From assembly GCA_017468395.1 (NCBI GenBank), contig JAFUIR010000012.1, positions 1 through 64,000 of the forward strand: a stretch of 64,000 nt of DNA. The letters run 5' to 3'. The notes under the pieces are model-generated. The model was not told where the DNA came from. It worked only from the letters and a program-made list of their open reading frames with translations, and searched no databases. Positions 7,499 to 16,834 of this stretch are shown here, one piece after another. The stretch comes from Lachnospiraceae bacterium. Lineage in GTDB: Bacteria; Bacillota; Clostridia; Lachnospirales; Lachnospiraceae. Every line of letters starts with the position of its first letter. Positions within the stretch are counted from its first letter, which is position 1. The position numbers and the translations under genes are program-made.

Positions 7499-8085
7499 GT
7501 ACTATATGAGAGGAACTTTTTTCGGGCGGATGGTCTCTCCCGAAAATCCTCTCGTGGTACTTTGACAAATGCCGGAGAGGATACCCTTAATCTTTCTTCG
7601 AGAGCAGCACAGGATCACGATGTGTTTTGCCAGCCATATCCAGCAGTCCAGATACATTAGCCATTTAAGGAGCCGTAACCGGGGCGCAATGACACTCCTG
7701 CATCTGTTTACCAGATGTAAAAAAGATCGCATCTAAGGAGCCGAGCGGGAAAACCGGGGTACAGCCTGTCTGTGGTAGGCAGGTGCGAAGAGGGAAATGG
7801 CCTATAATGATACTCCTTGAGATTAGCCAGCACGCAGTGGTGGAGGTGAGATTCCTGTGATGTCTGTCTGCCTTTTATGGCAGGAACCGCAGACAGTCTG
7901 GATTGACTGCCCAAGGGATGAGCAGACAGGAAATTATTTTTTTCTCTGTCTTTGCGGCGTTCCGGCTCCGGGAAGTAGTGTCGAATAGGAGCAAATCACT
8001 TATAAGAAGTGAAGGATTATGGCAGTGAGACTAAATCACAGAATCCATGCGGCAGAGGTACAGAAAGCTTCTGCCGCATTCTTGT
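7499..8085 (+). ncRNA. Candidate large structured non-coding RNA
   Basis: No convincing gene lies between 7331 and 8136, yet base pairing is dense. A first hairpin joins GAGAGGA (7508-7514) plus TTTTCGGG (7519-7526) to CCCGAAAA (7539-7546) plus TCCTCTC (7547-7553). Two AAGGAGCCG...ACCGGGG modules occur at about 7667 and 7735. CTGTCTGC (7864-7871) can pair with GCAGACAG at 7888 or 7922 and encloses CTGCC/GGCAG. TCACTT/AAGTGA (7996-8012) and ATGCGGCAGA/TCTGCCGCAT (8047-8056, 8070-8079) close the region. Orientation is assumed to follow the neighbours. It does not match a group II intron domain V or any riboswitch I know. Boundaries are approximate. Confidence 0.4.
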
Positions 8086-8135
8086 GTGTTTTAGCAGCAC
8101 AGAAATTAGCGAAGCGTGAAGCGGAGGAAGAAATC

Positions 8136-8531
8136 ATGGCAGAGAAAGAAAAGAGCATGGTAGAAAAGATACTGGATACAGAAAAGGCCGGATATGCCTA
8201 TTTTTATCCAAGTGACGGAGGGAACAGACAGGAGTTTTTTATTTCCACAACACCGGAGAATATGGCAAATTTCCTTGGAAGTCACCTTTATGATGCAGAC
8301 AAGATGATAATTACCGATATGGTTGACTGTCTAATTTTGGATACTTATGGTGGCTTTATCAATACCTGCCCGGATCAGAAGCTGTGTGCAGAGATTATTC
8401 CTTATCTTGCACCGATTCAGATGGGAGAGAAGGAAGCCGGGGAAATCTTAATGGTAACCAGAGAGGAATCAGATATGTACTTTGCAGCAGAGGACCAAGC
8501 GGTCACGATGGCAGAGTGTCAGATGATGTAA
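8136..8531 (+). CDS. Hypothetical protein of the mobile region
   Basis: 131 residues from the ATG at 8136, which has GGAGG eight bases upstream. The same frame is open from an ATG at 8019, but that start has only GAAGGA two bases away, and the intervening DNA contains a perfect 10-bp hairpin, so I prefer 8136; the longer form would be 170 residues. The sequence is acidic with no membrane segment; YFYPSDGGNRQEFFIS and TYGGFINTCPD stand out. No family recognised. It lies between the structured region and the recombinases. Confidence 0.55.
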   Translation: MAEKEKSMVEKILDTEKAGYAYFYPSDGGNRQEFFISTTPENMANFLGSHLYDADKMIITDMVDCLILDTYGGFINTCPDQKLCAEIIPYLAPIQMGEKEAGEILMVTREESDMYFAAEDQAVTMAECQMM

Positions 8532-8551
8532 GTGTGTTTCTTTGGGACGTA

Positions 8552-8570
8552 ATTTTAGTATAACTAAAAT
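8552..8570. promoter_or_regulatory. Perfect palindrome before a small membrane ORF
   Basis: ATTTTAGT (8552-8559) and ACTAAAAT (8563-8570) are exact inverted repeats around a three-base centre, two bases before the GGAGG of the next ORF. It could be an operator or a small hairpin covering the ribosome binding site. Confidence 0.4.
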
Positions 8571-8582
8571 CTGGAGGTGTGT

Positions 8583-8681
8583 ATGTGGAAAATACTTTTT
8601 ATTGTAGCAGGTGCCATATTGGGGATGTATCTTGTGATAGGAATCGCCTTTTTGAGGATGAGAGCCTGTGAGTTGGATTGA
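8583..8681 (+). CDS. 32-residue single-pass membrane peptide
   Basis: A short ORF with GGAGG at 8573-8577, five bases before the ATG. It encodes MWKILFIVAGAILGMYLVIG and then a short tail ending RMRACELD: one membrane helix and a small charged end. The good ribosome binding site and hydrophobic profile argue that it is translated. It lies 51 bases after the preceding gene and before the recombinases. Function unknown. Confidence 0.45.
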   Translation: MWKILFIVAGAILGMYLVIGIAFLRMRACELD

Positions 8682-8792
8682 TAGGAAAAAATATGATTTT
8701 TAAGCGGAAAAGTGGCATAATTCGCTAGATATATTTCCAAGTGTATGGTAGTGTATGTAGTTGAAAAAGGCTGGGAGAAAGGAGAGCGAGCA

Positions 8793-9908
8793 ATGAAACG
8801 ATATGCAGTAAAAGTGCTGACCGAAGGCAAACGCAGGTTTTATTACCTACTGGATAATGAAACATATGACGTTGTTTTATATCCGAGCAAATTTTTAAAG
8901 CACAAGATAGATGCAAACCGTTCTCCGAACACCGTAAGACGAATGGCCTTTGCACTGTGTTATTACATGGAATATCTTGGTCAGCAGGAAGTGGAACTTA
9001 TGGAAGTGAGCGAGATGGGATATGAAGACCAGAACAAGCACTTCGTACAGTTTTTATACTGGCTGTTGGAAGGGAATCACGTAGCAAACAATCGAAAAGA
9101 AAGTACCGGAAAAGGAACCTGTAACGCATACCTAAAAGATGTGTTCGGGTTCTTTTTATATATGGCAGACTGCGGATGGGCAAAGCCGCTACAGATTTTG
9201 AGTTACAACCAGATTACAGTAGCCAATGCGGTAGGGGTAAAACGAACCATCCGGGCAAAATCTTTTAAGGGATATTTCAAACCCAAGGAAAGAAATGTAA
9301 GAGCAGCCGAAGAAGTGGAAATTATAGATATTTTACAGGCATGCACAAACAGCCGTGACCAACTGCTACTGCTGATGATAGCAGAAACAGGCTTCCGCAT
9401 CGGAGAAATCCTTGGCGTGGATTATACCAGGGATATCGATTATCAGCGAAAGACGGTGAGTGTGTACTTCAGAGATGATAATGATAATCATGCCAGAGCA
9501 AAAAATGCAGAATACAGAAAAGCCAGAATAAGTGATGACACCTTCGAGTTTCTGCTGGGGTACATGAGTGAATACCGCAAACTACTGCAAAAGCAGACGC
9601 TTTTGTTTATCAACATCACCGGGGAAACAGCAGGAAAGCCGATGATAGTGGAAAGCGTATATGACATGCTGAAACGCATGGAAAAGAAAACGGGATATAA
9701 GCTGACACCTCATATGCTGAGACGGTATTTTGCAGTATCAAGGTGGAATGCAGACTGGACTCTGGAGCTGATCAGTCAGGCATTAGGACACAAGCATCTG
9801 GATACCACAGTAAAATACCTTGGGATACTGGATGATAAACTCATGGAAGCAAGCAGGGAATTTTATGAAAAACATTCTGCCCTGTATGGTATAGACAAAT
9901 TACTGTAA
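8793..9908 (+). CDS. Tyrosine recombinase 1 (TnpA-like)
   Basis: 371 residues from the ATG at 8793 (AAGGAGAG upstream). The N-terminal part is a SAM-like DNA-binding domain (about 1-150). The catalytic domain shows Arg in TGFRIGE, a probable catalytic Lys near RAKNAEYRKAR, HMLRR in box II, LGHKHLDTT, and the Tyr nucleophile in VKYLG near the C-terminus. Size and position resemble TnpA of Tn554-type transposons (about 360 residues), which move without a transposase of the DDE type. It is the first of three recombinases in one operon; the next gene begins 15 bases later. Confidence 0.9.
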   Translation: MKRYAVKVLTEGKRRFYYLLDNETYDVVLYPSKFLKHKIDANRSPNTVRRMAFALCYYMEYLGQQEVELMEVSEMGYEDQNKHFVQFLYWLLEGNHVANNRKESTGKGTCNAYLKDVFGFFLYMADCGWAKPLQILSYNQITVANAVGVKRTIRAKSFKGYFKPKERNVRAAEEVEIIDILQACTNSRDQLLLLMIAETGFRIGEILGVDYTRDIDYQRKTVSVYFRDDNDNHARAKNAEYRKARISDDTFEFLLGYMSEYRKLLQKQTLLFINITGETAGKPMIVESVYDMLKRMEKKTGYKLTPHMLRRYFAVSRWNADWTLELISQALGHKHLDTTVKYLGILDDKLMEASREFYEKHSALYGIDKLL

Positions 9909-9923
9909 AGGAGGCGATACCTC

Positions 9924-11666
9924 ATGTTGGCCAAAGTGCTACAGCTAACCGAACCACAAGTGAATAAGGAAGAACTGATAGCACAGTTAGAAAAAGAACT
10001 GATGGCTTGTGAGGTAAGCAATATTTCTTATAGAAATAAATTAAAGGGGTTCATGATAGAAAATGAAATCTGGCATATCAGTGAACTGGACTATCATTGG
10101 AGAGTGGAATATGAAAAGTATTTACAGAGCGGGGTAAATAAAACATCCTGCGGATTATATATAAAGACCATTGACCAAGTAAAACTGCATTCCATAAAAA
10201 GCAGGCTGCAGATAACCGTCAGTGGAAAAGCGGTAAGACCGGAATATACAGATGCGGTATTATACCTGCCATACCATCCTGACATAGGGATAGCTGAAAA
10301 GTTTTATAAGGAAAACAATAAAGGCATATTGGTATGGGATTTTACAAGGAAAGCACCGCAGAAACTAAAAAAACAGATATACAAGGTACTGCATTACTTT
10401 ATAGAAAATGCAGCAAACAGGGAGCGGATGCATGCGCAGCTTGTAGGACTGCTGAAATTATATGATTTTTGCGCAGCAGAACAGATAGAGGATATCGAGA
10501 AACTGGAGCTGGAACAGATAGAAAGGTTTAAGGATACTCTTACAACGGAGCATCAAAGGCATCATTATGGGGGAATTACCGCATGGTGTGCCAAGGCACT
10601 TTTTATGGAAGCCGAGGAAATACATTGGGATGCCAATGTGTGGTATATGGAGCGGTTCCGAATTCAGCCGGAAAGACTGGACCCGTCAAGTCCGGTGCTA
10701 ACGATATCCTTCGCAGAGGTAACACATAAGGAAAACAGACGTCTGCTACAGATGTACTTAAAGTATGGCATCGGCATCACCAACCTCTCAATCAGTAACC
10801 TAAGAGGAGAGCAGATATATCTGAGAAGGTTTTTGAAGGAACTAAACCAATCGGAAACAGAAAATGTCTGCATGGTAACAGAACAGCAGATGGATGCATA
10901 TTTCCGGGCAGAGCAGCTACGGGAAGTGCAGGCAGAAACCTATAACAAAGAGGTCATGAGTATCCTGCACTTTTTCAATTATCTGAAGATAAAGGGTTAC
11001 ATTGAAAGAATCCCCTTTGATGCAGACTATTATATAAAGAAAACATTTCAGCAGCACCATGACAGGAGTGTGGAGCAGGAAGTCATGGATGAGATTATGG
11101 CGAACCTGCACTGGTTCCCGGAGGACATAAGGTTAATGTTTTTACATCTCTGGGGAATCGGACTTCGAATCAGCGAGGTCTGTACGCTGAAAGGTAACGC
11201 TTATTATATGCAGGGAGAGGACGCATGGATACAGGTGTATCAGATAAAAATGCGAACCTATAAGCGCATACCAATCCCGATGGCTATATACAAGCTGATG
11301 AAAATTTACATCGCAAAATACAACCGAAAGGCTGATGAGTATATTTTTCAGAACAAAAATGGCGGAGCCTATAAAAAAGTAACATTTAAGACGAAGATGA
11401 TAAGAGCATGCAGGGAATGCAATATTCAAAATGGGGATTACATTTTCCGAAGTCATGACTACCGCCATACCATAGCAACAGCGTTTTATGACACAGGAGT
11501 TCCGATACAAAGCATCCGGGATTATCTGGGACATGATTATGAAGAAATGACGCGCCAGTATGTGGATTTTATGCCGAAGAAGATAGAGAAAGCCAATGAA
11601 GAATATTTTAAAAAGGGCAGCTTGGCAAGTTGTCTCAGGAAGGAGGTGAAGGATAATGGAGAATAG
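9924..11666 (+). CDS. Tyrosine recombinase 2 (TnpB-like, long)
   Basis: 580 residues, GGAGG upstream. A long N-terminal region (about 1-390, two core-binding-like segments) precedes the catalytic domain: Arg in GIGLRISEV, Lys in IKMRTYKRI, HDYRH in box II, LGHDYEEMTRQY with the nucleophile Tyr. Length is near that of Tn554 TnpB (about 630). Its stop overlaps the next recombinase start by 11 bases, consistent with coordinated expression of a multi-subunit recombination complex. All catalytic residues appear intact. Confidence 0.88.
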   Translation: MLAKVLQLTEPQVNKEELIAQLEKELMACEVSNISYRNKLKGFMIENEIWHISELDYHWRVEYEKYLQSGVNKTSCGLYIKTIDQVKLHSIKSRLQITVSGKAVRPEYTDAVLYLPYHPDIGIAEKFYKENNKGILVWDFTRKAPQKLKKQIYKVLHYFIENAANRERMHAQLVGLLKLYDFCAAEQIEDIEKLELEQIERFKDTLTTEHQRHHYGGITAWCAKALFMEAEEIHWDANVWYMERFRIQPERLDPSSPVLTISFAEVTHKENRRLLQMYLKYGIGITNLSISNLRGEQIYLRRFLKELNQSETENVCMVTEQQMDAYFRAEQLREVQAETYNKEVMSILHFFNYLKIKGYIERIPFDADYYIKKTFQQHHDRSVEQEVMDEIMANLHWFPEDIRLMFLHLWGIGLRISEVCTLKGNAYYMQGEDAWIQVYQIKMRTYKRIPIPMAIYKLMKIYIAKYNRKADEYIFQNKNGGAYKKVTFKTKMIRACRECNIQNGDYIFRSHDYRHTIATAFYDTGVPIQSIRDYLGHDYEEMTRQYVDFMPKKIEKANEEYFKKGSLASCLRKEVKDNGE

Positions 11667-13173
11667 AATCTACATAAAGGAACTGGCTCACTACAGAGGT
11701 ATTCCGCTGACAGAGAATCAGAAAAAATATGTAGCCAAGGAGCCGTACTACGATTTAAGCGAGTTGCCATCTGGAAACATCAAAGAAGAGGTAAGAGCGT
11801 TTTTACAGGACAGAAGTAAAAAAGTTGATATGGCGACTTTTTACGGAGAGCGTACAAGGTACAAAAAAATATGTAGGTTTTTAAGCCGATACGCAAAAAA
11901 TATCAACAGTCTGGCTGACATAGAAAAAGACGTATGGATGAAAAAACTAAAGGTATGGATGTTCCAGGAAGGGATTGAGATTACGAAAAAAAGTGAAACT
12001 GTATATGGAACGGTTGCTTTAGTGAAGACCAGAGAATTCGGATATCTGAATGCAATGCTGGATTTTGTATGCAGACAGGAAATGCCGGAGAGGGAAAAGG
12101 ACATCTGGCAGCTTGAAAAGTTGGATATACCCTATAAGGACAATTTAATTAAAAGTTCCAAGACAGTCAATTTCACCGGCATATCCCAAAAGGAAATCCG
12201 GGAAGAAGTAAAAAAGGGAATCTACTTAAACTTACAGGGAGAAGCAATTGCGTGTGTACAAAAAGAGATGACTGCCATAAGGCGGTTATCAAAGTACCTG
12301 AAAGAAAGACATCCACAGATACAGTCATGCAGGGAACTGGAAAGAGAAATCATAGAAGAATATCTGACCTACTTAAAAACCGAGGCAACAGAAACAAAGC
12401 ATTTTCATGCAGATATCAACAGGCTTCGGGCAGTCTTGGAAAGCATCGGACATACATGCGGGTATCAGAATTTATGCACTTTATTTTTAACAAGAGATAT
12501 CCCGCCGACACCAAAAGCAGAGTTTAGAGCATATTCCGATGAAGAATTAATACGGTTAAATGCAGCGATTGTGAAAATGGATGAGCAGACTGCAAGGCTG
12601 ATGGTAATCCATCAGATGCTGGGAACAAGAATCTCTGACACCTTAACACTGGAAACGAATTGTCTGTATGAAAAGGGTAGCGATACCATTATACGAATCC
12701 GGCAGATGAAGACCAGTACCTATGAAAAACCGGTTAGTGCAGAACTGGCAGCCCTGATTAAAAAAGCAATTACTTATACGCAGGAACGATTTGGAGAAAC
12801 ACAGTACATTTTTGTAAATGAGAATAATCCGAATAAGCCGATGCAATATGGCATGATACAAAGCCGGGTTGTAAGGATGATTCGGGAGCAGGACATAAGA
12901 GATGATCACGGTAACTTATTCGGCTTCGGCTCCCATTTATACAGGCACTATTATGGCGTAAAACTGACAGAGATGCATTTGGATGACTGGACCATAGCAA
13001 AACTGCTCGGTCACAGTAACCTTAAAAATGTAAAATTTTATAGGAAGATGAGCAATCAGATTCTGGCAGATGACACACGCAAAGCAAGGCAAAAGTTGTC
13101 CGATATCTTACTGAAAAATCTAGATGGATGGGGTGATGAATATGAGCAAATACGACAAGATGGTGGAATGTAA
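11656..13173 (+). CDS. Tyrosine recombinase 3
   Basis: 505 residues, preceded by AAGGAGGTGAAGG. The catalytic domain lies in the last 200 residues: Arg in MLGTRISDT, Lys in IRQMKTSTY, HLYRH in box II, LGHSNLKNVKFY with the nucleophile Tyr. Its gene overlaps those on both sides. Classical Tn554 has two tyrosine recombinases plus TnpC; the third recombinase makes this module look like a cross between Tn554 and the recombinase-in-trio arrangement. Confidence 0.88.
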   Translation: MENRIYIKELAHYRGIPLTENQKKYVAKEPYYDLSELPSGNIKEEVRAFLQDRSKKVDMATFYGERTRYKKICRFLSRYAKNINSLADIEKDVWMKKLKVWMFQEGIEITKKSETVYGTVALVKTREFGYLNAMLDFVCRQEMPEREKDIWQLEKLDIPYKDNLIKSSKTVNFTGISQKEIREEVKKGIYLNLQGEAIACVQKEMTAIRRLSKYLKERHPQIQSCRELEREIIEEYLTYLKTEATETKHFHADINRLRAVLESIGHTCGYQNLCTLFLTRDIPPTPKAEFRAYSDEELIRLNAAIVKMDEQTARLMVIHQMLGTRISDTLTLETNCLYEKGSDTIIRIRQMKTSTYEKPVSAELAALIKKAITYTQERFGETQYIFVNENNPNKPMQYGMIQSRVVRMIREQDIRDDHGNLFGFGSHLYRHYYGVKLTEMHLDDWTIAKLLGHSNLKNVKFYRKMSNQILADDTRKARQKLSDILLKNLDGWGDEYEQIRQDGGM

Positions 13174-13525
13174 CCGCAGAGTCAGTGTAGAAAAGATTAA
13201 CCTTGCCAGAATAACCATACTGGAAATGGTAGAAGAAGGCGAGAGAGTGACGGTACCAAAACTGATGGTACAAACAGGATTATCAAGAGGGTTCTTTTAT
13301 AAGAATCCAACCGTGAGGAAATTGGTAGATGAAGCTGTGGAGAAACAGGAAGGTATGGTTGATCCACGAAAAGGAATCCTTGACATGGTCATGGATAATG
13401 AAATCGCAAAACTGCATGAGCAGATAAGACTACTAAGAGGAGAGAACGAGCAGCTCAAAGAAGAGAATCAGAGATTGAAAAAGGCTCTGGATAAAAAGAA
13501 CATGAACATACTAAAAAACCTATAA
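13142..13525 (+). CDS. TnpC-like (DUF6262-type) transposition accessory protein
   Basis: About 127 residues from the ATG at 13142; ATGs at 13124 and 13136 are in frame, but GGGGTGA is best placed for the third. The N-terminal half has a helix-turn-helix-like segment (VTVPKLMVQTGLSRGFFYKN) and the C-terminal 40 residues form a coiled coil (KLHEQIRLLRGENEQLKEEN). This is the layout of Tn554 TnpC, which influences orientation and efficiency of transposition. It overlaps recombinase 3 and ends the operon; a terminator follows. Confidence 0.75.
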   Translation: MSKYDKMVECNRRVSVEKINLARITILEMVEEGERVTVPKLMVQTGLSRGFFYKNPTVRKLVDEAVEKQEGMVDPRKGILDMVMDNEIAKLHEQIRLLRGENEQLKEENQRLKKALDKKNMNILKNL

Positions 13526-13577
13526 GTAAAGAAAACAACAGAATACATGAACCTCGGAATTGAGGGACATAAGTAAG

Positions 13578-13609
13578 CGCATGGTTAACATTGACTATGC
13601 GTTTTCTTT
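13578..13609 (+). terminator. Terminator after the recombinase operon
   Basis: CGCATGGT (13578-13585) pairs with ACTATGCG (13594-13601, one G-U), followed by TTTTCTTT. It lies within about 90 bases of the inferred element end. Confidence 0.65.
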
Positions 13610-13616
13610 CATATAA

Positions 13617-14252
<636 letters not shown>

Positions 14253-14275
14253 CCAAAGTAAAGCAATTAAAAAAT

Positions 14276-14330
14276 AACCAAAATAGGGTTCCGATGCAGT
14301 GGCAAGTCACCCGTATTTTGGTTATTTTTA
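14276..14330 (+). terminator. Long terminator after the ABC-F remnant
   Basis: AACCAAAATA plus GGGT (14276-14289) pairs with ACCC plus TATTTTGGTT (14309-14323, one bulged G), then ATTTTTAG. It could serve both strands, since the GH74-like gene ends 70 bases to the right on the minus strand. Confidence 0.8.
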
Positions 14331-14399
14331 GTTGTATTGATCATTATAATACGTAATTCTCACATTGCTTTATTCTGGCCGGAATCTTTGCGTCCTGTT

Positions 14400-16769
14400 C
14401 TATTCACTCTGGTCGCCGTAGATGGCGCCGAGGGAACCGGTAGCCAGATAAAAACGGCCAAATTTGCGGCAGTCACCGTCCATGCTGTTGATTTCACCGA
14501 ACATCTGGTTGGAGGTATTTAATTTCTGCCAAGTAGCGCCCTGATCCAGAGAACGGAAGAAACCATAATCTCCGTCCAAAGTGGCGCAGATATAAAAGGC
14601 CTTATCTTCTGTGATGTAATCGCCACCTTCGCGCAGTAGTCCAAGACCGATGCGGTATACTTCATCGCCCAAGGGGGTAATGCGGGAGAATGACAAAATA
14701 TCAGCGGAGACATCATAAACCATTTTCCAAAGTCCGTGGGTATTTAAAGCGAGGTAAAGGACTCCTTCTTTGCCGGATTCTACCCGTATTTCTGTTTTGT
14801 TTGCACAGTCAATCAGACCGAAGTTTACACGGGGGAAACTTTCCGGCAGTTCTTTTTCGTAAAAAGTCGCACCGCTGTCGGTACTGATATAGATGCGGGA
14901 ATTTTCACCAAAACCATACATAATGGAGGAATTTACCCTGTCTGACATAACTTTTAACAGTGTTACGCCTTCCTGGGCATTGGTGTTCCAAGGATTGTAA
15001 TCTTTGGCACAGGTTACAATATCGCCATTCACATCGTATATTTTTACTGCTTCAAAGGTCTGACCGCCATCGTGACTGCAGATCACTGCATCGCTGGGAA
15101 GGTTGATGGCATCTGCCACGGACCAGACAATATGTTTGCAGTCCGGTGAAAGAGCTACCCAACCGGAGTTAACATTGGGATGTTCAATGCCTTCCAGGAG
15201 ATGGTCTAATTTTTGGGAAATGCCAAAGGGCATAGGCAATCGTTCAAAGGAACGGCACTGGTCTTTGGAAAGAATAAGTCCGCCTTTGGTTTTGCCGGTC
15301 CAGTTGCCTCTGGGAGTGACGATAACTGTTTTGGGATGAAGGTCTGAAAAGTCTGCGTTGATGCAGGTAATGTAGCGGTTTCCGTCGGCGTCCGCAAAAG
15401 AATTGTCGCAAGGCGTTTCTACATCACGGAAAGCAAAACCGCCCAAATCCCCTAAGATGTCAAGCACCTGCACTTCGCCGGCAGGAACACCGTAAATATT
15501 TAAATGAACCGTTTCCTCCAAGCCGTCACACCAATCGGAAAAAGAGACGATGTCTGCGGTCAGATTGTGAGTTACAAATACGCCGGTGCCGGAGTTAAAC
15601 CAAAGTTCGTCCGGGTCAAAGGGATTACACTTGATATCGCTGAGCCAGTGAATCAGATTGTGACCGCCATTACACTGTGGGCGCATATAGGGAGCGCGGA
15701 AATTCATCTTTCCGATTTGTAAATCGTAGAGAACTGTTTTCCAGGTTTTTCCGTAATCCAAGGAGAGGAAAATCATATCGCCGTCATCTTTACATATGGT
15801 AGAGCAGGCAAGTAATCCGGGTTTGCTGTCGCAAGAGGTAATCCCGCTAAAACCATAATCGGGAAAAGGCTTTTCCTTTGTGGGAGAAATATCTTCCCAG
15901 TCTGTGGGATAACCGTTTTCGTCTAAAGCGTAGCGGATTAACATGCCGCCGATGGAATCTCCGGAGTCGCAACTGTAACCGTTTTCCACTACATAAGAAC
16001 GTCTGCCGGTTACAGCCAAAGTAATATAAAGATATTTTCCGTCACAGTCCCAGCGCTGGGGAACAAGTCCTGCCAGTCGGGAATCGGGAATATCAAAACT
16101 TTCAGGCATGGAAAGGGGCGAAAAAGAGACTCCTTTGTCCGTGGAAATATAAAGTCCGTGCCCACGGACGTGGTCTTTTGCATGAACTGTTCCGGCGCAA
16201 CCTGCCACAATGTAGTTTCCGTCGGAGGATACCCATACAAGGGTCATATATGTTTCGCCGTTTACGTCAAGTACTTCCCAAGTTTCGCCAAGGTCTGTGG
16301 TGCGCAGAAGACCGCCCATCTGACTGGCAAAATAGAGCGTGTTTGAGTCGCAAGGGTCCACCACCAGACGCAGACCGGTGCCGCGTCCGTTTAAGTTGCC
16401 GTGAACCAAAGTGGGAATGGTGCGGTATGTAAAAGTTTTCCCGGCATCTTTGGAAATGGCCAGAACGCCCAAGGGAGTCTTACCATCCTTGGCTCTATCC
16501 ACGTTGATACCGCAGGCAATATATAATGAGTCCGGATTTTTTTCATCTAAAGCGATAGCGGTAGGGTATGTCTCGGATAAGTCTTCCATGGTCACATGGG
16601 TGGACAAACTGCGCCATTTTTGGGATGCAGATTCAAATTTGTAGGTTCCCCCGATATCGGTGCGCAAATAAAATATGCCGGGATTTTTGTGGGAAAATAA
16701 AAAACCGGTTACATAACCGCCACCCGGAATGGGTAAATTCTTATATTCGTATGTAATACTCTGATGCAT
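14400..16769 (-). CDS. GH74-like beta-propeller glycoside hydrolase, apparently intracellular
   Basis: 789 residues from the ATG at 16769 (TAGGAGGCACT upstream); the frame extends 13 codons further without support. The N-terminus GGGYVTGFLFSHKNPGIFYL with RTDIGGTYKF matches GH74 xyloglucanases, which have two seven-bladed propellers. Repeated SKDAGKTF, STDKGVSF, SLDYGKTW, SHDGGQTF, STDSGATF and SLDQGATW blades (Asp-box type) run through the whole length. No signal peptide is present, unlike most GH74 enzymes, so it would act on imported oligosaccharides or on an intracellular glycan. Xyloglucan-oligosaccharide hydrolysis is the likeliest activity; sialidase-like propellers are the alternative. 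A terminator and a 36-residue ORF lie just upstream. Confidence 0.75.
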   Translation of the reverse strand: MHQSITYEYKNLPIPGGGYVTGFLFSHKNPGIFYLRTDIGGTYKFESASQKWRSLSTHVTMEDLSETYPTAIALDEKNPDSLYIACGINVDRAKDGKTPLGVLAISKDAGKTFTYRTIPTLVHGNLNGRGTGLRLVVDPCDSNTLYFASQMGGLLRTTDLGETWEVLDVNGETYMTLVWVSSDGNYIVAGCAGTVHAKDHVRGHGLYISTDKGVSFSPLSMPESFDIPDSRLAGLVPQRWDCDGKYLYITLAVTGRRSYVVENGYSCDSGDSIGGMLIRYALDENGYPTDWEDISPTKEKPFPDYGFSGITSCDSKPGLLACSTICKDDGDMIFLSLDYGKTWKTVLYDLQIGKMNFRAPYMRPQCNGGHNLIHWLSDIKCNPFDPDELWFNSGTGVFVTHNLTADIVSFSDWCDGLEETVHLNIYGVPAGEVQVLDILGDLGGFAFRDVETPCDNSFADADGNRYITCINADFSDLHPKTVIVTPRGNWTGKTKGGLILSKDQCRSFERLPMPFGISQKLDHLLEGIEHPNVNSGWVALSPDCKHIVWSVADAINLPSDAVICSHDGGQTFEAVKIYDVNGDIVTCAKDYNPWNTNAQEGVTLLKVMSDRVNSSIMYGFGENSRIYISTDSGATFYEKELPESFPRVNFGLIDCANKTEIRVESGKEGVLYLALNTHGLWKMVYDVSADILSFSRITPLGDEVYRIGLGLLREGGDYITEDKAFYICATLDGDYGFFRSLDQGATWQKLNTSNQMFGEINSMDGDCRKFGRFYLATGSLGAIYGDQSE

Positions 16770-16792
16770 AGTGCCTCCTAAAAATTTCTTTA

Positions 16793-16819
16793 TAAAAAAT
16801 GCCGCCACTAAGGCAGCAT
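16793..16819 (-). terminator. Terminator between a small membrane ORF and the GH74-like gene
   Basis: On the minus strand ATGCTGCC, loop TTAGT, GGCGGCAT (one G-U pair), then T6. It lies 15 bases after the small ORF and 23 bases before the GH74 start, so transcription of the GH74 gene from the promoter at 16983-17011 must pass it. Confidence 0.8.
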
Positions 16820-16834
16820 TTAGGGACTTATAAG

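Noticed and set aside
7502-7914. Two minus-strand ORFs (76 and 68 codons) in the structured region
   Set aside because: They read across strong inverted repeats and have no ribosome binding site or protein-like composition; RNA structure explains the region better.
7499-8085. Group II intron remnant
   Set aside because: No domain V-like 34-base hairpin, no conserved intron 5' end and no maturase remnant was found.
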